Origin: Bacteroidales bacterium UBA1077
GTDB lineage: Bacteria > Bacteroidota > Bacteroidia > Bacteroidales > UBA932
Assembly: GCA_002314195.1 (NCBI GenBank)
Contig: DCCQ01000122.1
Coordinates: 1-18,502 of the forward strand
DNA length: 18,502 nt
Reading direction: 5' to 3'
Shown: piece after piece, positions 1-9,009 of the stretch
How positions within the stretch are numbered: the first letter of the stretch is position 1
Layout of the letters: every line of letters begins with the position of its first letter
Translations under genes and position numbers: made by a program
Notes under the pieces: model-generated
The model's database searches: none
Told to the model about the DNA's origin: nothing
The model's input: only the letters and a program-made list of their open reading frames with translations

Positions 1-1590
1 GCGAACTGGAGGGATTTCGGAATGCTCTTCGGATGGCAGACCACCGGCGGCGCCGGCCCAAAGGAACTATGGCACGACAACTATGAGTTCATCATACGGG
101 CCAATGATGTGATCACCCACCTTCCGGGCGTGGAAGGCATTTCCGGGCCGGTCAAAGACAGACTGGTGTCAGAATGCAGGTTTCTGCGCTCCTGGTGGTA
201 TTATCAGCTGAACGTTGTTTTCGGCGGAGTGCCGTATTACACCGAGGCCTTCAGCAGCATTGAGGACGCCAAGGGCAGCCGTCTCACTCAGGACCAGACG
301 TGGGACAGGATCATCGAGGATCTGACAACCTGCATAAATGACCCGCAGCTTCCGTTGAAATATTCATCGACAGACGAGAATTATGGACATGTCACAAAAG
401 GGGCCGCCTATGCGCTCAGAGGCAAGGTCTATCTGTGGAAAAAGGATTGGAAGGCTGCGGAGTCTGATTTCCGCAAGGTGGGCGAGTGCGGCTACTCATT
501 GTTCACTGCGGCTGGCGATGAATCATACAAGCAATTGTTCAAAGAAACCAATGAGCGTTGTGACGAGATGATCTTCTCTGTCCAGTGCCTTGGTGAATAT
601 GGCTATGGAAACGGAAAGAACAGGGGCTACGGAAACCGCTGCACCTATGGCAGCATGTGGAACAACTACATCGTCAACCCGGATTTTATCGACACTTATG
701 AGAATGCCGATGGAAGCAGGTTCAATTGGGACGATTACATTCCTGGTTTCTCCTCGTTGACGGTCAGGGAACGCCGGGTGTTCTTCCTTCGGGACCATCT
801 CACTGACAAGGAGTACAAAACCGCGAGGGAGCAAGGCGCCAGGATGGATCTCTACCTTCCAGACGGTAACGAGGCGCGCGTGAGAAAGGCCTACACGAAT
901 CGTGACCCAAGATTGGAGATGAGTGTCATAACCCCTTACGCAAAGTATCTGGGCGGAGACGGTGGCGCGGCCAACTGGTTTACAAGCAGGTTCCCTTTCA
1001 GAAGCCAATGGACGGAGACAGAAGAGGATGACGGGACTGTGAGAAGGGAGCCGAATGATCTGCGCACAGACACTCAGGCGATGTTCTACTATCTTAACAG
1101 AAAGTTCGTCACCGAGGGCATAAACGAGGGTAATCTTTATTGGACCGGCATAGATCTGCCGCTTATCCGTTATGCGGATGTGCTTCTGAACCTGGCCGAG
1201 GCTCTCAATGAGCAGGGAAAGACAGAAGAGGCGGTGAAGGTCGTGAACAGAGTACGTGACCGCGCGGGGGCCAGCCTTCTGGACTCCAACTCATTCACTC
1301 AGGTGAAAGGACAGGAGGACGCGCGCGAGCGCATCCGGAACGAACGCTACTGGGAGCTTCTGGGAGAGGATGTCATCTATTTTGACGAGTTGAGGTGGCG
1401 TACTTGGAAAGAAAAGAAGTTCGCCACGTACAAAAACGGACAGAGCGAGGAGGTCAACGGACTCCGTCAGGTCTGGGGTGAGGCCACCTATCACTACAGC
1501 TGGGGCGGAGAGCATTACTGGTTGTTCCCGATTCCTGAGAACGAGATTCAGAACAACCCGAACATAAAACAGAACCCAGGTTGGGAATAG
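1..1590 (+). CDS. SusD/RagB family nutrient-binding outer-membrane lipoprotein (5' end missing)
   Basis: Surface lipoprotein that caps a SusC TonB-dependent transporter and delivers glycan fragments to it. The frame is open from base 1, so the gene begins outside the window; the first visible ATG (22) is internal. Visible family marks are the early stretch LWHDNYEFIIRAND (the helix carrying the conserved aromatic and N-x-x-I pattern), the TPR-like segment LPLIRYADVLLNLAEALNEQ, the following EAVKVVNRVRDRAG helix, and the C-terminal YWLFPIPENEI...NPNIKQNPGW ending that is typical of SusD proteins. The visible 529 residues are most of a usual 500-650 aa SusD; the signal peptide and lipobox cysteine are upstream. 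The next gene starts 31 bp later. Family assignment is very secure; the glycan it binds cannot be read from sequence, but the downstream enzymes point to arabinose- and rhamnose-containing material. Confidence 0.96.
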   Translation, partial: ANWRDFGMLFGWQTTGGAGPKELWHDNYEFIIRANDVITHLPGVEGISGPVKDRLVSECRFLRSWWYYQLNVVFGGVPYYTEAFSSIEDAKGSRLTQDQTWDRIIEDLTTCINDPQLPLKYSSTDENYGHVTKGAAYALRGKVYLWKKDWKAAESDFRKVGECGYSLFTAAGDESYKQLFKETNERCDEMIFSVQCLGEYGYGNGKNRGYGNRCTYGSMWNNYIVNPDFIDTYENADGSRFNWDDYIPGFSSLTVRERRVFFLRDHLTDKEYKTAREQGARMDLYLPDGNEARVRKAYTNRDPRLEMSVITPYAKYLGGDGGAANWFTSRFPFRSQWTETEEDDGTVRREPNDLRTDTQAMFYYLNRKFVTEGINEGNLYWTGIDLPLIRYADVLLNLAEALNEQGKTEEAVKVVNRVRDRAGASLLDSNSFTQVKGQEDARERIRNERYWELLGEDVIYFDELRWRTWKEKKFATYKNGQSEEVNGLRQVWGEATYHYSWGGEHYWLFPIPENEIQNNPNIKQNPGWE

Positions 1591-1621
1591 TTGATACACA
1601 AAACAATCAATCAATCAAAAA

Positions 1622-2914
1622 ATGAAGAAAGAATTATTATTTGGAGTCATCGCCATTGCGATGACCATGGCATCCGTCGGGTGCGGCAAGGAGAGCAAAG
1701 ATCCTGAGCCTACACCTGAAGAGCCGACACCGGCCAACTCCAACACGGTCTTGTCATTCAAGATGGAAGGCAACCGTACTTTGATGCTCTCGGCAGAGCG
1801 GGAATTTGATGTGGCCCTGACCAAGAACACAGGGGAAGACTTCAGTGCGGAGGAAGACATCACCTGCTCGCTCGCGCTTGCGGATAATCCGCAGTCATTG
1901 GTCAATGCCTACAACTCGCAGAAAAAAGCCGCTTTCGCTTTGCTGCCGGAAGGGACTTACTCCTTTGAGGCTTCCACCATCGCGAAAGGAGCGAAAGGTG
2001 CCTCGCTGAAACTGAAACTCAACCAGGCTGAGATTGACAAGGCGTTTATCGCTTCTCAAAAGCCTTTTGTCCTTCCTGTCAAGATTGCTCCAGGGAATGA
2101 GGTTGTCTCGTCAAAGGGTTACATTTATGTCGTATGCCCGGCCTATGAGGAGGAAGGAGACAATCTGATCATCCATTACTCAAGGGAGCCGGAGGCGAAG
2201 GGTGTGCTCTACAACTACAAAGGATCGGTAGAACGCGCCGTTCTTCTTTGCCCGGGCGGAGCGTATTCCGACATTCCCGAGAACGACATCCAATGGGTTG
2301 TGTCAGGCAATAATGGATTCATGAATATGGCCCAGGCCACCAATTCCATGTTCGCCGCGCTTTACTACTCCTACCCGCACACAAAGTATTACTCACATCC
2401 GTTCGAGGACGCCTACGACCTTCTGAGTCTTGTCCGCGCAAGGAAAGGAGAGTGGGGCGGTTATGACAAAGTCGGTGTCTGGGGAATGGCCTCGGGAGGC
2501 CATATCGCCACCACTCTGGCAGTCAATGTCCCGGAGATGCTGGATTTCCAGGTCCTGATGACTCCGTTGGTGACCATGCAGAAGGACGGGACGCAGGATG
2601 GAGCCTGCCGCTCGCTGCTTGGGGACGATCCGTCTCAGGATCTTCGCGATGCTTTGTCCAACGAGAAACATACCGCCGCAGGCAATCCTCCGGCATACAT
2701 CGCATACGCCGCCAATGACCAGAGTTTTTCGATGGAGAAGAATGCTGTCGCCTATGAGGCGGCTCTGAAAGCCAATGGGGTGGCTGTGGAGATTCATTCC
2801 TACAACCACAACAAGCATAATCAGTGGTGGGCCTGGACCGCGAAAACCGGAGATGTGGACTTCCAGGCATCTGTCAAGGAATTTCTGAAAAGATTCACGA
2901 CTTCGGGTAAATGA
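1622..2914 (+). CDS. DUF1735-like plus alpha/beta-hydrolase (esterase-like) lipoprotein with rearranged nucleophile elbow
   Basis: 430 aa. A type II signal peptide ends in ASVGC (lipid-modified Cys21), followed by a charged Pro/Glu linker, so surface display is likely. Residues about 40-165 resemble the N-terminal DUF1735 beta-sandwich common in Bacteroidota surface glycan-binding proteins. Residues about 180-430 resemble a carbohydrate-esterase-like alpha/beta hydrolase: an oxyanion-type LLCPGGAYS strand-turn, a nucleophile-elbow region VWGMASGGHIA, a late AANDQS acid region and a C-terminal His-rich HNKHNQWW segment. The usual elbow in this family reads GxSAGGH; here it is G288-M-A-S-G-G-H294, with Ala290 at the nucleophile position and Ser291 one residue later. 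The protein may therefore be a poor esterase or a binding protein. It sits directly after susD, the usual SusE/SGBP slot. The fold call is good; the activity call is uncertain. Confidence 0.85.
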   Translation: MKKELLFGVIAIAMTMASVGCGKESKDPEPTPEEPTPANSNTVLSFKMEGNRTLMLSAEREFDVALTKNTGEDFSAEEDITCSLALADNPQSLVNAYNSQKKAAFALLPEGTYSFEASTIAKGAKGASLKLKLNQAEIDKAFIASQKPFVLPVKIAPGNEVVSSKGYIYVVCPAYEEEGDNLIIHYSREPEAKGVLYNYKGSVERAVLLCPGGAYSDIPENDIQWVVSGNNGFMNMAQATNSMFAALYYSYPHTKYYSHPFEDAYDLLSLVRARKGEWGGYDKVGVWGMASGGHIATTLAVNVPEMLDFQVLMTPLVTMQKDGTQDGACRSLLGDDPSQDLRDALSNEKHTAAGNPPAYIAYAANDQSFSMEKNAVAYEAALKANGVAVEIHSYNHNKHNQWWAWTAKTGDVDFQASVKEFLKRFTTSGK

Positions 2915-2920
2915 ATACTT

Positions 2921-2957
2921 TGCCGGGACACACCGTCATTCATGGGGTGTCCCGGCA
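2921..2957 (+). promoter_or_regulatory. Strong intra-operon RNA hairpin
   Basis: A perfect 11-bp inverted repeat (2921-2931 TGCCGGGACAC with 2947-2957 GTGTCCCGGCA) with a 15-nt loop that can close further through two G-C pairs. It fills most of the 62-bp gap between the esterase-like gene and the GH43 gene, the longest gap in the PUL. No T-tract follows (the next bases are GCAATCAATATAAAACG), so a simple intrinsic terminator is unlikely. It more likely acts as an mRNA 3'-end stabiliser or processing site that sets the ratio of binding-protein to enzyme transcripts. The stem is seen in the sequence; the role is inferred. Confidence 0.6.
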
Positions 2958-2976
2958 GCAATCAATATAAAACGAA

Positions 2977-3966
2977 ATGAAAAAGATGACAATCTGCATA
3001 CTCCTTATGTCCGCCGCATTGGCTTGTGGTTCAGGTTGCTCAAGTACCGGAAGCAGTGATGTTCCGGAATCGCCTGACAAGGAGCCTGTCCGTGTCCTGT
3101 CGAAAACCGTTCCGGTCGCCGATCCGTACATTATGGTGGAGAAAGGGAAATATTACCTGTATGGCACAAAAAACGGCGAGGCGCTTGGGTTCGATGTCTA
3201 CGTCTCAAATGATCTGGAGAAATGGAAGATGTATTCCTCCGCTCTTGATCCATCCGATTCCTATGGGACGACTGGATTCTGGGCGCCTGAGGTCTATTAT
3301 GTAAGCGCTAAAAAGAAATACTACATGTTCTACACCGCAGAGCGCAGACTCTGTGTCGCTGAGTCAACCTCACCTCTGGGAGCCTTTGTCCAGACCGTCA
3401 AAAAACCTATGAGGGATGAGGCCGGCATTGATTCTTCTGTGTTTTTCGACACCGATGGCAAGGCGTACGTATATTTCGTCAGGTTCAATGGCGGGAACAT
3501 AATCTGGGGTGCGGAGCTTAAGGATGATCTGAAGGAAATCAAGGAGGAGACCCTGTCGAGATGCATTCGTCCCGACCAACCTTGGGAATTGATAGCCTCA
3601 AAGGTCACGGAAGGTCCATCTGTGTTCAAAAAGGATGGGGTTTACTATCTTATGTATTCGGCAAATGACTATACCAGCCAGGACTATGCGGTCGGTTATG
3701 CGACATCATCCTCACCGCTGGGACCTTGGAAAAAAGCGGATTCCAATCCGGTGCTTCATAAGTATGAAGGACTTGTCGGGGTAGGCCACGGCGCTCCTTT
3801 CGTTGACAATGACGGCCAGATGCGTTATGTGTTCCACGCGCATAAGAGCGATACAGAGGTACATCCACGCGGCGCCTACATTGTGGATATGAACGTGAAG
3901 GACGGAAAGATCAGTATGGGTGGCGGTTTGATAAAGCCGGTGGTCGTTGACAGGCTTGCCGAATAG
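2977..3966 (+). CDS. GH43 family glycoside hydrolase (arabinosidase/arabinanase-like), lipoprotein
   Basis: 329 aa, close to a bare single-domain GH43 five-bladed beta-propeller. The N-terminus is an export signal ending around ALAC17/GSGC21 with a Ser-rich tail, consistent with a lipoprotein. The three catalytic acids of clan GH-F are in place: Asp49 in VADPYIM (general base), Asp152 in AGIDSSVFFD (pKa modulator) and Glu212 in KVTEGPSV (general acid). The blade motif GFWAPEVYY is also typical. GH43 enzymes mostly remove or cut alpha-L-arabinofuranosyl or beta-xylosyl units; the neighbouring GH127 makes arabinose-containing substrates the best guess. The stop lies 13 bp before the preferred GH127 start. 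Family is sure; subfamily and linkage are not. Confidence 0.92.
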   Translation: MKKMTICILLMSAALACGSGCSSTGSSDVPESPDKEPVRVLSKTVPVADPYIMVEKGKYYLYGTKNGEALGFDVYVSNDLEKWKMYSSALDPSDSYGTTGFWAPEVYYVSAKKKYYMFYTAERRLCVAESTSPLGAFVQTVKKPMRDEAGIDSSVFFDTDGKAYVYFVRFNGGNIIWGAELKDDLKEIKEETLSRCIRPDQPWELIASKVTEGPSVFKKDGVYYLMYSANDYTSQDYAVGYATSSSPLGPWKKADSNPVLHKYEGLVGVGHGAPFVDNDGQMRYVFHAHKSDTEVHPRGAYIVDMNVKDGKISMGGGLIKPVVVDRLAE

Positions 3967-3979
3967 CACGATTGGCACT

Positions 3980-5854
3980 ATGAGAACAAACAGAACTACA
4001 CTTGCGGGATTTCTCCTGGCGGCATCGCTTCTTTTTCCTGCCCTGGCGGCCGCAAGGCCTAACGAATACCCGGCTGTCAAGAATGTTGAGGTCAAAGGAT
4101 ATGTCGGAGAAAGAATATCCGACTGTATAGCCCGCCGGGTCAAAGGGCAGGATGTCAACGAGCTTGTCGAACCTTTCCGCCACCGTACGGAAAGCCGCCT
4201 GTGGCAGAGCGAGTTTTGGGGAAAATGGATGCTGGGAGCGATTTCTTCTTATGAATATACCCATGACTGGGAGCTGTACGAGAAGATAAGTGAGGCGGCT
4301 TCATTGCTGATGGAGACACAGTCCCCCGATGGCTACATCGGAAATTATTCCCCCGAGCATCAACTTCAGGAATGGGATGTCTGGGGACGCAAATACACTG
4401 CTTTGGGTTTGCTCGCGTGGTACGACCTTTCCGGTGACCGGAGGGCTCTGAAAGCGGCCCGCAGACTGATCGACCATTTGATGACACAGGTCGGCGAGGG
4501 AAAAACGGACATCGTGGCGACGGGAAACTACCGTGGAATGGCAAGTTCATCGATCCTTGAGGCGGTTGTGTCGTTGTACAGGCATACCGGCGATCCGTCA
4601 TATCTTGATTTCGCCCGGTATATCGTACGGCAATGGGAGACCCCCGAAGGCCCTGAGTTGATCAGCAAGGCTATAGCCGGTATTCCTGTGGCCTCCAGAT
4701 TTCCTCACCCTGAGAAATGGTTTTCCAGAGAGAACGGTCAGAAGGCGTATGAGATGATGTCCTGTTACGAGGGACTTCTGGAGCTTTACAAGATAGATGG
4801 AGACCCCACCTGTCTTTCTGCCATTGAAAAAACTGTGGCAAGTATAATAAACGATGAGATCAACATAGCCGGGTCGGGGAGCTCTTTCGAGTGTTGGTAT
4901 GGGGGAAAGCCACGTCAGTACTTGCCTACTTACCACACTATGGAGACCTGTGTGACATTCACATGGATGCAATTATGTTTCCGCCTTCTGCGCCATACGC
5001 GCGATTCCTCCTATGGGGATCTCATAGAGAGAGCGATGTACAACGCGCTGATGGCCTCGTTAAAGGACGATGCGTCCCAGATAGCCAAATACAGTCCTTT
5101 GGAGGGCTGGAGGTCAGAAGGTGAGGAGCAATGCGGAATGCACATCAACTGCTGTAATGCGAATGGTCCCCGCGCGTTCTCGATGATCCCTAAAGTCATG
5201 TATGATGTTGACGGTAGATGCATTCATGTCAATTTGTACGCGCCCTCCGAGGCTGACATAATTCTGACACAGAAGGAAAGGCTTCATCTGCGCCAGACGA
5301 CTGATTACCCGGTCAGTGATTTGATAAAAATAGAAATAGATACTCCGAGACCTGTCAGATGCGCGATTGCGGTCCGTATTCCGGGTTGGAGTGAGAACGT
5401 GAGCGTCGCGGTCAACGGTGAGGAGATAAAAGACATAATCCAAGGGCATTACCTGACACTTGAGCGTGAATGGAAATCCGGAGACAGCATTCATGTCAGA
5501 CTTGATTTGAGAGGACGCGTGGTAAGAGAGGCTGATTGCCTGGCCATAGTCCGCGGCCCGGTGGTTTTGTCCAGAGACAGCAGATTCAACGATGGATTTG
5601 TGGACGAGGCGGTCGCCCTGGTCTCCGGTGACGGATTCGTGGAACTCACACCGCTGGAAAGCCACGATTTCTCCTGGATGGCTTTCAGCGTCCCTATGCA
5701 CGTGGGTACCTTGCTGGAACACAACCGTTCTCCCCGCCTTGTTCATCTTTGTGATTTCGCCTCGGCCGGCAACACATGGGACAGGTCGCTGCGTTACAGG
5801 GTATGGCTTCCGCAAACGCTCAATGTCATGAACAACGAATATATTCCTTACTAG
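3980..5854 (+). CDS. GH127-type beta-L-arabinofuranosidase (DUF1680)
   Basis: 624 aa from the ATG at 3980, chosen because it gives a clean Sec signal peptide (basic start, hydrophobic GFLLAASLLFPALAA, cleavage near residue 25). An in-frame TTG at 3947 would overlap GH43 and put a polar stretch in front. GH127 enzymes (alpha/alpha-six barrel plus beta-sandwiches) remove non-reducing beta-L-arabinofuranose, using a zinc-bound cysteine nucleophile. The expected residues are present: Glu322 and Cys324 in METCVTF, and the adjacent pair Cys391-Cys392 in HINCCNANGPRA, matching the E-x-C...CC zinc site known from the Bifidobacterium enzyme. The protein is thus predicted active, probably in the periplasm. 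It lies between GH43 and the GH106-like gene with gaps of 13 and 2 bp. GH146 is a close alternative with the same zinc-cysteine chemistry. Confidence 0.92.
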   Translation: MRTNRTTLAGFLLAASLLFPALAAARPNEYPAVKNVEVKGYVGERISDCIARRVKGQDVNELVEPFRHRTESRLWQSEFWGKWMLGAISSYEYTHDWELYEKISEAASLLMETQSPDGYIGNYSPEHQLQEWDVWGRKYTALGLLAWYDLSGDRRALKAARRLIDHLMTQVGEGKTDIVATGNYRGMASSSILEAVVSLYRHTGDPSYLDFARYIVRQWETPEGPELISKAIAGIPVASRFPHPEKWFSRENGQKAYEMMSCYEGLLELYKIDGDPTCLSAIEKTVASIINDEINIAGSGSSFECWYGGKPRQYLPTYHTMETCVTFTWMQLCFRLLRHTRDSSYGDLIERAMYNALMASLKDDASQIAKYSPLEGWRSEGEEQCGMHINCCNANGPRAFSMIPKVMYDVDGRCIHVNLYAPSEADIILTQKERLHLRQTTDYPVSDLIKIEIDTPRPVRCAIAVRIPGWSENVSVAVNGEEIKDIIQGHYLTLEREWKSGDSIHVRLDLRGRVVREADCLAIVRGPVVLSRDSRFNDGFVDEAVALVSGDGFVELTPLESHDFSWMAFSVPMHVGTLLEHNRSPRLVHLCDFASAGNTWDRSLRYRVWLPQTLNVMNNEYIPY

Positions 5855-5856
5855 CA

Positions 5857-8800
5857 ATGTCAATTCATCGTTTGATAAGTTCTCTCATCGGGATCACCGC
5901 CGCGCCGGCCATCGTCTTTCTATCGTCATGTCACATGGAATCTCCATCCATGGATGATCTGGAATGCGGTTTTGTGAATGTTCCCGACAGTGTGCGGGTG
6001 GCATGCTACTGGTACTGGCTGTCCGGACATATCTCTGAAGAAGGTATCGTGAAAGATCTTCAGGCAATGAGAGATGCCGGTATCACGAGGGCGTACATAG
6101 GGAACATCGGACTGAAAGGAGGTGAATATGGCGATGTCAGGATGTTTTCCGACGAATGGTGGCGGCTCTTGCGGGTGGCTTTGAAGACGGCCTCTGATTA
6201 CGGCATCGAGACAGGAATATTCAATTGTGCCGGGTGGAGCCAGTCGGGTGGCCCGTGGGTGACACCGGAGAAAAGCATGAGATTTATCCGCTCGTCATCG
6301 GTTCGGCTGAATGGCGGGGACTTCTGGAATGGAATCATTCCGGAGTACTCAGACTCGATGCAATTGGTCAAAGCGCTAGCTTACCCCTGTGAGGAAAGGA
6401 ATCCGGACAAGAGTTGGACAATAGTTCACAATGATGGGCAGGAGACAACTCTTGACATGTGTATGGATGACGGTCAGAAGGTTAGAAGTCTGATCATACG
6501 GCCGAGTGGCAGGGTAATGTGCCATGCCGAACTTCTTGCCGATGAAGAAGGAAAATTCAGGTCAATCAGAAAATTCATAATCGACAGGACGAATTTCAGT
6601 ACGTCAGTTGGTTTCATTCCCGATGCCCCTGTGGTGATTTCGGTTTCTGAAACCTCGTCTGATAAGTTCAGATTGTCGTTGGGTAAGCCTGAAGCCATAG
6701 ACAAAACCTCAAAAATCACCGTGACCCTTTCCACGGAACCTATGGTGGAACGATGGCCTGAAAAGTCATTGGCCAAGATGTATCAGCGTCCTGATCCAAA
6801 GTGGGACTCCTACATTTGGCCACTGGAACCGGACTATGGAGGGACAGACAGTGCGGCTGTCAGATCCGCACAGGTCCTCGACGTCACAGGAAGTGTCTCG
6901 GACAAAGGGGAACTTGTCTGGAAAGTGCCTGACGGCTTATGGACTCTGTCTGCTTATTATATGCAATCTACTGGAATGACCAATTCCCCGGCTCCGCCGG
7001 AAGCCACTGGACTTGAGGTGGACAAAATGAGCAGGCGACATGTCGGGTTTCACTACGACTCTTTTGTCGGAGAGCTGCTCCGTAGAATTCCGGAAAACGA
7101 TAGACGTGGACTGAAGGTCGTTGTCCAGGACAGTTATGAGACGGGAAGCCAGAATTGGACAGACGGTATGCTGGATTCCTTCAAGGTTAAGTTCAACTAT
7201 GATCCAACACCATTTCTGCCGGTTCTTGACGGACATGTCGTGGACAACGAGGATGTGTCCTCTCGTTTTCTTTGGGATCTTCGACGTTTTGTGGCAGACG
7301 CCGTGGCTGACAACTACGTCGGTGAACTGACAAGATTGAGCCATCGCGATGGTCTGACGACATGGCTTGAGAACTATGGCCATTGGGGATTTCCAGGAGA
7401 GTTTCTCCAGTATGGTGGCCGGGCTGACGAGGTCAGCGGTGAGTTTTGGAACAAAGGAGAGTTAGGGCTAATAGAGAACCGATGCGCTTCCTCATGTGGC
7501 CACACATACGGCAAGAAAAGGATATGGGCGGAATCCTGCACGAGCGGCAAGCCTGCCTTCACGAATTATCCGGGTAATATGAAAGCCAGGGTGGACAGAT
7601 TCTTTACCGAAGGAATAAACGCCTCACTGCTGCATGTTTATATCCATCAACCTTACGAGAACCTTAATCCAGGAATGAACGCATGGTTCGGGACAGAGTT
7701 CAACAGGAAAAACACCTGGTTCTGCTGTATGGGAATGTTTACCGACTACCTGAAAAGATGTGGTTTTCTGCTCCAACAGGGAATGTACGTCGCTGATGTC
7801 GCGTATTTTATTGGTGAGGATACCCCGAAAATGACAGGGCCCGTGACTGACGGTTTGCCTAAAGGCTATTCGTTTGACTACATAAACTCTGAGATCCTGA
7901 TGACAAAGGCTGACGTAAGGAATGGGCGGCTTGTTCTGCCGGACGGGATGTCTTACCGTCTGTTGGTGCTGCCTGAGCAGAAGACAATGCGCCCCGGATT
8001 GCTGCAAAAAATTCTCGGGTTCGCCAAAGAAGGCCTTGCTGTTTACGGGAAAGCGCCTGTTCTTTCGCCGAGCCTTGAAGGATACCCTGAGGCTGACAAG
8101 GTGGTCAAGGCTCTGGGCGAGGAACTTTTTCCCGGTGACAAGTACGGTAACGGAAACATTTTTCACAATGACATGTGTCTGAAAGATGTCCTTGACAAAA
8201 TGGGGGTGACACCAGACTTTCAATGTGCGGATGCCAATGACTCCATTTTGTTCATACACAGGAGCATGCCGGATGGCGAAATCTATTTCTTGTCCAATCA
8301 AAGTGGCAAAAGACAGGCATTTGACGGAATATTCAGGGTGGCGAGGGACTTCTCACCTGAAATATGGACTCCGGTGGATGGTCAAAGGTATGGTGTGCGG
8401 GAATATTCATGGCTCGGTAATGGCATGTCGGTGCCTATCGACCTGGAGGCTGATGAAAGTGTGTTCGTGGTGTTCAGAAAACATAAAAATGGAAGAATGA
8501 AACCTCTTCGTGCCGGAATTAAAGACACGCTTCTTTGCGTTGAAGGTCCTTGGCGCGTGACATTTACAAGAGATTCCGTGCCCGGAAACACAAAAGTGTT
8601 CAATAAGCTGACTGATTGGAAGGAGTCTGGAGACACCGATGTAAGATTCTATTCTGGAGAGGCTGTGTATGTGAACAAGTTTATGATGAATCATTTGCCG
8701 TCGGGACAATTGTGGTTGGATTTGGGGAAAGTGATGCTGATGGCCAAAGTCTATCTTAACGGAAAATATGTCGGTGGCGTGTGGACACCTCCTTATAGGG

Positions 8801-9009
8801 TGGATGTCTCTGATGCTCTGAAAGAAGGGGAGAACACTCTGGCGGTTCGGGTATATAATGGTTGGAGGAACAGGCTGATCGGTGACTCAGCCCTGCCTCC
8901 TGAGAGGCGTGTCACATGGGTTCTCAATAATTCCCTGACCGCGGATTCGCCTCTTCAGTCATCAGGTCTGCTTGGTCCCGTATGCGTTTTGAAGGAGGGG
9001 CTTGAATGA
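5857..9009 (+). CDS. Large GH106-like alpha-L-rhamnosidase, lipoprotein
   Basis: 1050 aa from the ATG at 5857, two bases after the GH127 stop. This start gives a lipoprotein signal ending FLSSC (Cys25); a longer in-frame version from 5776 would read 79 bases back into GH127 and bury the signal, so it is rejected. The N-terminal TIM-barrel part carries the GH106 hallmark: a DEWW helix, then IETGIFNCAGWSQSGGPWVTP (Gly126 to Pro137 the core). The middle has a GVRxY-like catalytic-domain continuation with many Trp/Asn-Tyr motifs (WLENYGHWGFPGEF). The C-terminus (about residues 950-1020) is a galactose-binding-like beta-sandwich with VYLNGKYVGGVWTPPY and ENTLAVRVYN. GH106 enzymes remove alpha-L-rhamnose from pectin side chains and plant glycosides. 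The last bases overlap the next gene by ATGA, so translation is probably coupled. Family is secure at the fold level; rhamnose specificity is likely but not proven. Confidence 0.87.
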   Translation: MSIHRLISSLIGITAAPAIVFLSSCHMESPSMDDLECGFVNVPDSVRVACYWYWLSGHISEEGIVKDLQAMRDAGITRAYIGNIGLKGGEYGDVRMFSDEWWRLLRVALKTASDYGIETGIFNCAGWSQSGGPWVTPEKSMRFIRSSSVRLNGGDFWNGIIPEYSDSMQLVKALAYPCEERNPDKSWTIVHNDGQETTLDMCMDDGQKVRSLIIRPSGRVMCHAELLADEEGKFRSIRKFIIDRTNFSTSVGFIPDAPVVISVSETSSDKFRLSLGKPEAIDKTSKITVTLSTEPMVERWPEKSLAKMYQRPDPKWDSYIWPLEPDYGGTDSAAVRSAQVLDVTGSVSDKGELVWKVPDGLWTLSAYYMQSTGMTNSPAPPEATGLEVDKMSRRHVGFHYDSFVGELLRRIPENDRRGLKVVVQDSYETGSQNWTDGMLDSFKVKFNYDPTPFLPVLDGHVVDNEDVSSRFLWDLRRFVADAVADNYVGELTRLSHRDGLTTWLENYGHWGFPGEFLQYGGRADEVSGEFWNKGELGLIENRCASSCGHTYGKKRIWAESCTSGKPAFTNYPGNMKARVDRFFTEGINASLLHVYIHQPYENLNPGMNAWFGTEFNRKNTWFCCMGMFTDYLKRCGFLLQQGMYVADVAYFIGEDTPKMTGPVTDGLPKGYSFDYINSEILMTKADVRNGRLVLPDGMSYRLLVLPEQKTMRPGLLQKILGFAKEGLAVYGKAPVLSPSLEGYPEADKVVKALGEELFPGDKYGNGNIFHNDMCLKDVLDKMGVTPDFQCADANDSILFIHRSMPDGEIYFLSNQSGKRQAFDGIFRVARDFSPEIWTPVDGQRYGVREYSWLGNGMSVPIDLEADESVFVVFRKHKNGRMKPLRAGIKDTLLCVEGPWRVTFTRDSVPGNTKVFNKLTDWKESGDTDVRFYSGEAVYVNKFMMNHLPSGQLWLDLGKVMLMAKVYLNGKYVGGVWTPPYRVDVSDALKEGENTLAVRVYNGWRNRLIGDSALPPERRVTWVLNNSLTADSPLQSSGLLGPVCVLKEGLE

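Noticed and set aside
3947..3979. TTG start for GH127 overlapping the GH43 stop
   Set aside because: The ATG at 3980 begins a standard signal peptide; the extra 11 residues would spoil it.
5776..5856. Longer N-terminus for the GH106-like protein
   Set aside because: Would overlap the end of GH127 and place 27 polar residues before a clear lipoprotein signal; the ATG at 5857 is better.
5114..5863. 249-aa minus-strand open frame
   Set aside because: Lies fully opposite the GH127 gene, which has intact catalytic residues; the translation has no recognisable motif and looks like an antisense shadow.
7624..8301. 225-aa minus-strand open frame
   Set aside because: Opposite the GH106-like gene with no motif of its own and no promoter-like site.
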